Shown: positions 61,937 through 64,000 of the stretch, piece by piece
Layout of the letters: each line of letters starts with the position of its first letter
How positions within the stretch are numbered: position 1 is the stretch's first letter
Origin: an uncultured Methylophilaceae bacterium
Lineage (GTDB): Bacteria; Pseudomonadota; Gammaproteobacteria; Burkholderiales; Methylophilaceae
Assembly (NCBI GenBank): GCA_905618945.1
Contig: CAJQTF010000011.1
Span: forward strand, 1 to 64,000
Direction: 5' to 3'
Length of the DNA: 64,000 nt
Made by a program: the position numbers and the translations under genes
Notes under the pieces: generated by a model
The model's input: the letters and a program-made list of their open reading frames with translations, nothing else
What the model was told of the DNA's origin: nothing
The model's database searches: none

Positions 61937-63007
61937 TTAATTCTTTGAATGTTTCTCTATAACTTCTTGAATATTCTTTATTACTTCAACTTCTCCTTGC
62001 GCATATTTGTCTGCCATCATGAAAAGTTTACTAAATAAGATTGTTCCATCTACTTCTTTTATAATTTTAAAGTTTTTTGAATTATTTATTTTTTTATTCC
62101 AAGCGCTTCTTACCTCTTTCCAAAAAATATGGGTGGTCTTCCAATAATTTTTCCCTGCACTCCAATCAAAATCTTTGATTCTTTCATATCTTGCAATTCC
62201 TATTTCTTTAGCAAGTACTTTATTATTTTGGTTGAGCACTACCTTCTTATTATTTTGTTCATGAACCCAGCCCGTTGGAGTAATTGTTTGGATATTCACA
62301 CCCACTAGAACATCGTAATCGTCCCTTATTGAAAATTCTCTTCTTGGTAATGGCCGCCATGTTTCTTTGCTTGTCCATGAAGAAAAATTTTCGGAATGAT
62401 TCCAATTCCCATAACTTTGATATCTTGGGGTATCATCAACTTGATAAGCTGATTGAGACCATGTGCCTCTCTTTAAACTCCATGGAATTAAAGTTTTCAC
62501 CCATGTTTCATTACCAACAAAAGTATTAATTACGCTATCCTCATATTTCCAATCTTGTCTCCAATGTTTCATTACAACTGAGTCTGAAACAGATCCGTCA
62601 ACTTGTTTAAAATACATAACAATTATGTGTTGCAAGCTAATAAAGTCTTTTTTTTCTTCTACTACTTCAACAAACTCAGTCGCCCATGATTGATAAGGTT
62701 GTTTAGGTTGATAATCTTCTACAAATCCCATTGTTTCCATAAAATCAAAATATACTCTGTATTTTCCTTGCATTGCTAAGATTGCCAATTTATCTTTTTC
62801 AAACTTAGTTAAATTTGGATTTTGAAGTTGGTTCCAATAATCACTAGCCTGAGTATCTATATTTACTTCTGGGCCAGTTGTTGTTCCACCTCTTGGAGTC
62901 TTTAAATTAGAATCTTCTAAATGAGTCCAACCAAAAATATAATTTGATTCATTACTAAATGTAATGATTGGAATTGATATTAGAATTAAGAATAAGATAT
63001 TTTTCAT
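61937..63007 (-). CDS. DUF6607 family secreted protein
   Basis: A 356-residue protein with a cleavable signal peptide (NILFLILISIPIITFS). The mature protein is Trp- and Tyr-rich and contains the conserved phrases ISLQHIIVMYF, MKHWRQDWKYED, GTWSQSAYQVDDTPRYQSYG, PLPRREFSIRDDYDVLVGV and GWVHEQNNKKV that I associate with DUF6607. Function unknown; probably periplasmic. It is followed, after a 195-bp regulatory spacer, by the 78-residue membrane protein on the same strand. Confidence 0.83.
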   Translation of the reverse strand: MKNILFLILISIPIITFSNESNYIFGWTHLEDSNLKTPRGGTTTGPEVNIDTQASDYWNQLQNPNLTKFEKDKLAILAMQGKYRVYFDFMETMGFVEDYQPKQPYQSWATEFVEVVEEKKDFISLQHIIVMYFKQVDGSVSDSVVMKHWRQDWKYEDSVINTFVGNETWVKTLIPWSLKRGTWSQSAYQVDDTPRYQSYGNWNHSENFSSWTSKETWRPLPRREFSIRDDYDVLVGVNIQTITPTGWVHEQNNKKVVLNQNNKVLAKEIGIARYERIKDFDWSAGKNYWKTTHIFWKEVRSAWNKKINNSKNFKIIKEVDGTILFSKLFMMADKYAQGEVEVIKNIQEVIEKHSKN

Positions 63008-63114
63008 AGTTTTTTGACTTAGTCTATATCGGAAAGTTTCTTAAGTATCTTAATCAAGGATTGGAGATTTATATAAATTTACAATAGTAACTGCAATAAC
63101 AATTAAAAATAATT

Positions 63115-64000
63115 TCATTCTACGGTTACAGATTTTGCTAAATTTCTTGGTTTATCTACATCAGTACCCTTTCTTAGAGCAACATGATATGCCAGTAACT
63201 GAATAGGAATTGAATGAATTATTGGAGATAGCACCCCTGTATGTCTCGGTGCTCTTATTACTTTAATACCTTTCTCCTCAAGAAAATGGCTATCTGCATC
63301 TGCAAAAACAAATAATATCCCTCCACGTGCTTTTACTTCTTGCATATTTGATTTTACTTTTTCAAGTAATGAGTCATTAGGGGCTATTACAACAACTGGC
63401 ATATTTTTATCAACTAAAGCTAACGGCCCATGTTTTAGTTCTCCAGCAGGGTAAGCTTCTGCATGGACATATGAAACCTCTTTTAATTTTAATGCGCCTT
63501 CTAATGCTATTGGGTAATGAATACCACGTCCTAAGAATAATGCATGTTCCTTGTTAGAAAAATGTTTAGCCCATTGCTTAATTTGTGGCTCTAAATTTAA
63601 TGCAGATTGAATTCCACCAACCAAAGACCTCAAATCCTCTAAATAATTTTTTTCTTTTTTAAGGCCTATAAGTTTCTTATTTTTTGCTAATGTGACCGTT
63701 AGAATAAATAAAGAAATTAATTGAGTTGTAAATGCTTTTGTAGAGGCTACTCCTATTTCTATGCCCGCCCGTGTATAAAAAACCAAACTTGATGCCCTTA
63801 CAATCGCACTTTCTTGCACATTACAAATCGCTAATGTTTTCTTATGCCCAATTTTTTTTGCGTGCTTTAATGCTTCAATAGTATCAAGCGTCTCACCTGA
63901 TTGAGAAATGGTTATAACCAACTGATTTCTGTTGGGGACAGAGTCCCTATATCTATATTCACTTGAAATTTCTATGGTTGTTGGAATTTGAGCAATACTT
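63115..64000 (-). CDS. glmS: Glutamine--fructose-6-phosphate aminotransferase, C-terminal part (5' end outside window)
   Basis: The two sugar-isomerase (SIS) domains of GlmS, which makes glucosamine 6-phosphate for peptidoglycan and lipopolysaccharide. The frame is open to the window edge; the part upstream of base 63921 reads [20 protein letters not shown], so the internal methionine at 63921 is not the start. Key features are [53 protein letters not shown] and the terminal [13 protein letters not shown]. The glutaminase domain lies outside. Confidence 0.96.
   Translation of the reverse strand, partial: SIAQIPTTIEISSEYRYRDSVPNRNQLVITISQSGETLDTIEALKHAKKIGHKKTLAICNVQESAIVRASSLVFYTRAGIEIGVASTKAFTTQLISLFILTVTLAKNKKLIGLKKEKNYLEDLRSLVGGIQSALNLEPQIKQWAKHFSNKEHALFLGRGIHYPIALEGALKLKEVSYVHAEAYPAGELKHGPLALVDKNMPVVVIAPNDSLLEKVKSNMQEVKARGGILFVFADADSHFLEEKGIKVIRAPRHTGVLSPIIHSIPIQLLAYHVALRKGTDVDKPRNLAKSVTVE

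Noticed and set aside
63008-63114. glmS-DUF6607 spacer as a regulatory site
   Set aside because: No hairpin, promoter or repeat could be supported on reading both strands.

Overview
The window is a compact, AT-rich (visibly about one third G+C) stretch of bacterial chromosome. Gene content and order are those of a streamlined betaproteobacterium. Examples are rimP-nusA-infB-rbfA-truB-rpsO-pnp, yicC-gmk-rpoZ-spoT-ridA-recG-ubiC-ubiA, rplM-rpsI-argC-(coiled coil)-bactofilin-erpA, aroQ-accB-accC-prmA, and a zapA-6S RNA pair. Short spacers, 4-bp overlaps and convergent genes sharing stop codons point to a small-genome planktonic lineage. My best guess is the OM43/Methylopumilus group of Methylophilales; this is inference from style and gene order, not a database result. 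No prophage, insertion sequence, CRISPR array or rRNA operon was seen.

Layout. 1-7,100: end of xerC, a coiled-coil protein, zapA, 6S RNA, DUF2237 and EVE-domain proteins, a beta-propeller lipoprotein, ilvA, rpiA, phoU, an Fe-trafficking protein and dgkA. 7,100-10,000: a vitamin B12 uptake module made of a cobalamin riboswitch with a terminator platform, a BtuB-like TonB receptor and a BtuM-like inner-membrane protein. 10,000-17,000: tRNA-Phe, an FkbM methyltransferase, an operon of three tiny membrane proteins, a ROK sugar kinase, a MAPEG protein, a ferritin-like protein, tusA, valS and moeB. 17,600-19,600: tRNA-Pro/Arg/His, folD and dksA. 19,600-31,700: the transcription/translation operon on the minus strand, tyrS, then anmK and gltA on plus. 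31,700-42,800: Fe-S (erpA), bactofilin, arginine (argC), ribosomal proteins, ubiquinone genes (ubiA, ubiC), recG, stringent response (spoT, rpoZ), gmk and yicC. 42,900-56,200: rph, rdgB, hemW, argH, hemC/hemD, a ferredoxin reductase, fxsA, dsbD/tlpA thiol redox, aroQ, acetyl-CoA carboxylase and prmA. 56,200-64,000: less familiar accessory genes (a lipoprotein, small secreted proteins, a MORN-repeat protein, an alcohol dehydrogenase, a GIY-YIG protein), an rhlE-type helicase with a frameshifting G-tract, two small membrane proteins, a DUF6607 protein and the start-truncated glmS.

The most interesting signals are non-coding. A 45-bp element is present twice (42/45 identical), upstream of rpiA and of folD. 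It is built as four GATTAA-type half-sites with 11-bp phasing and dyad symmetry, and all three mismatches fall in the spacers. It looks like the operator of an unidentified regulator linking pentose-phosphate and one-carbon metabolism. Also notable are a pair of ACTATATATAGT-like palindromes 31 bp apart in front of a 78-residue membrane protein, the G9 tract that displaces the basic tail of the RhlE-like helicase, the three-gene operon of 37-62-residue membrane proteins with its own promoter, and a BtuM homologue lacking the decyanating cysteine.
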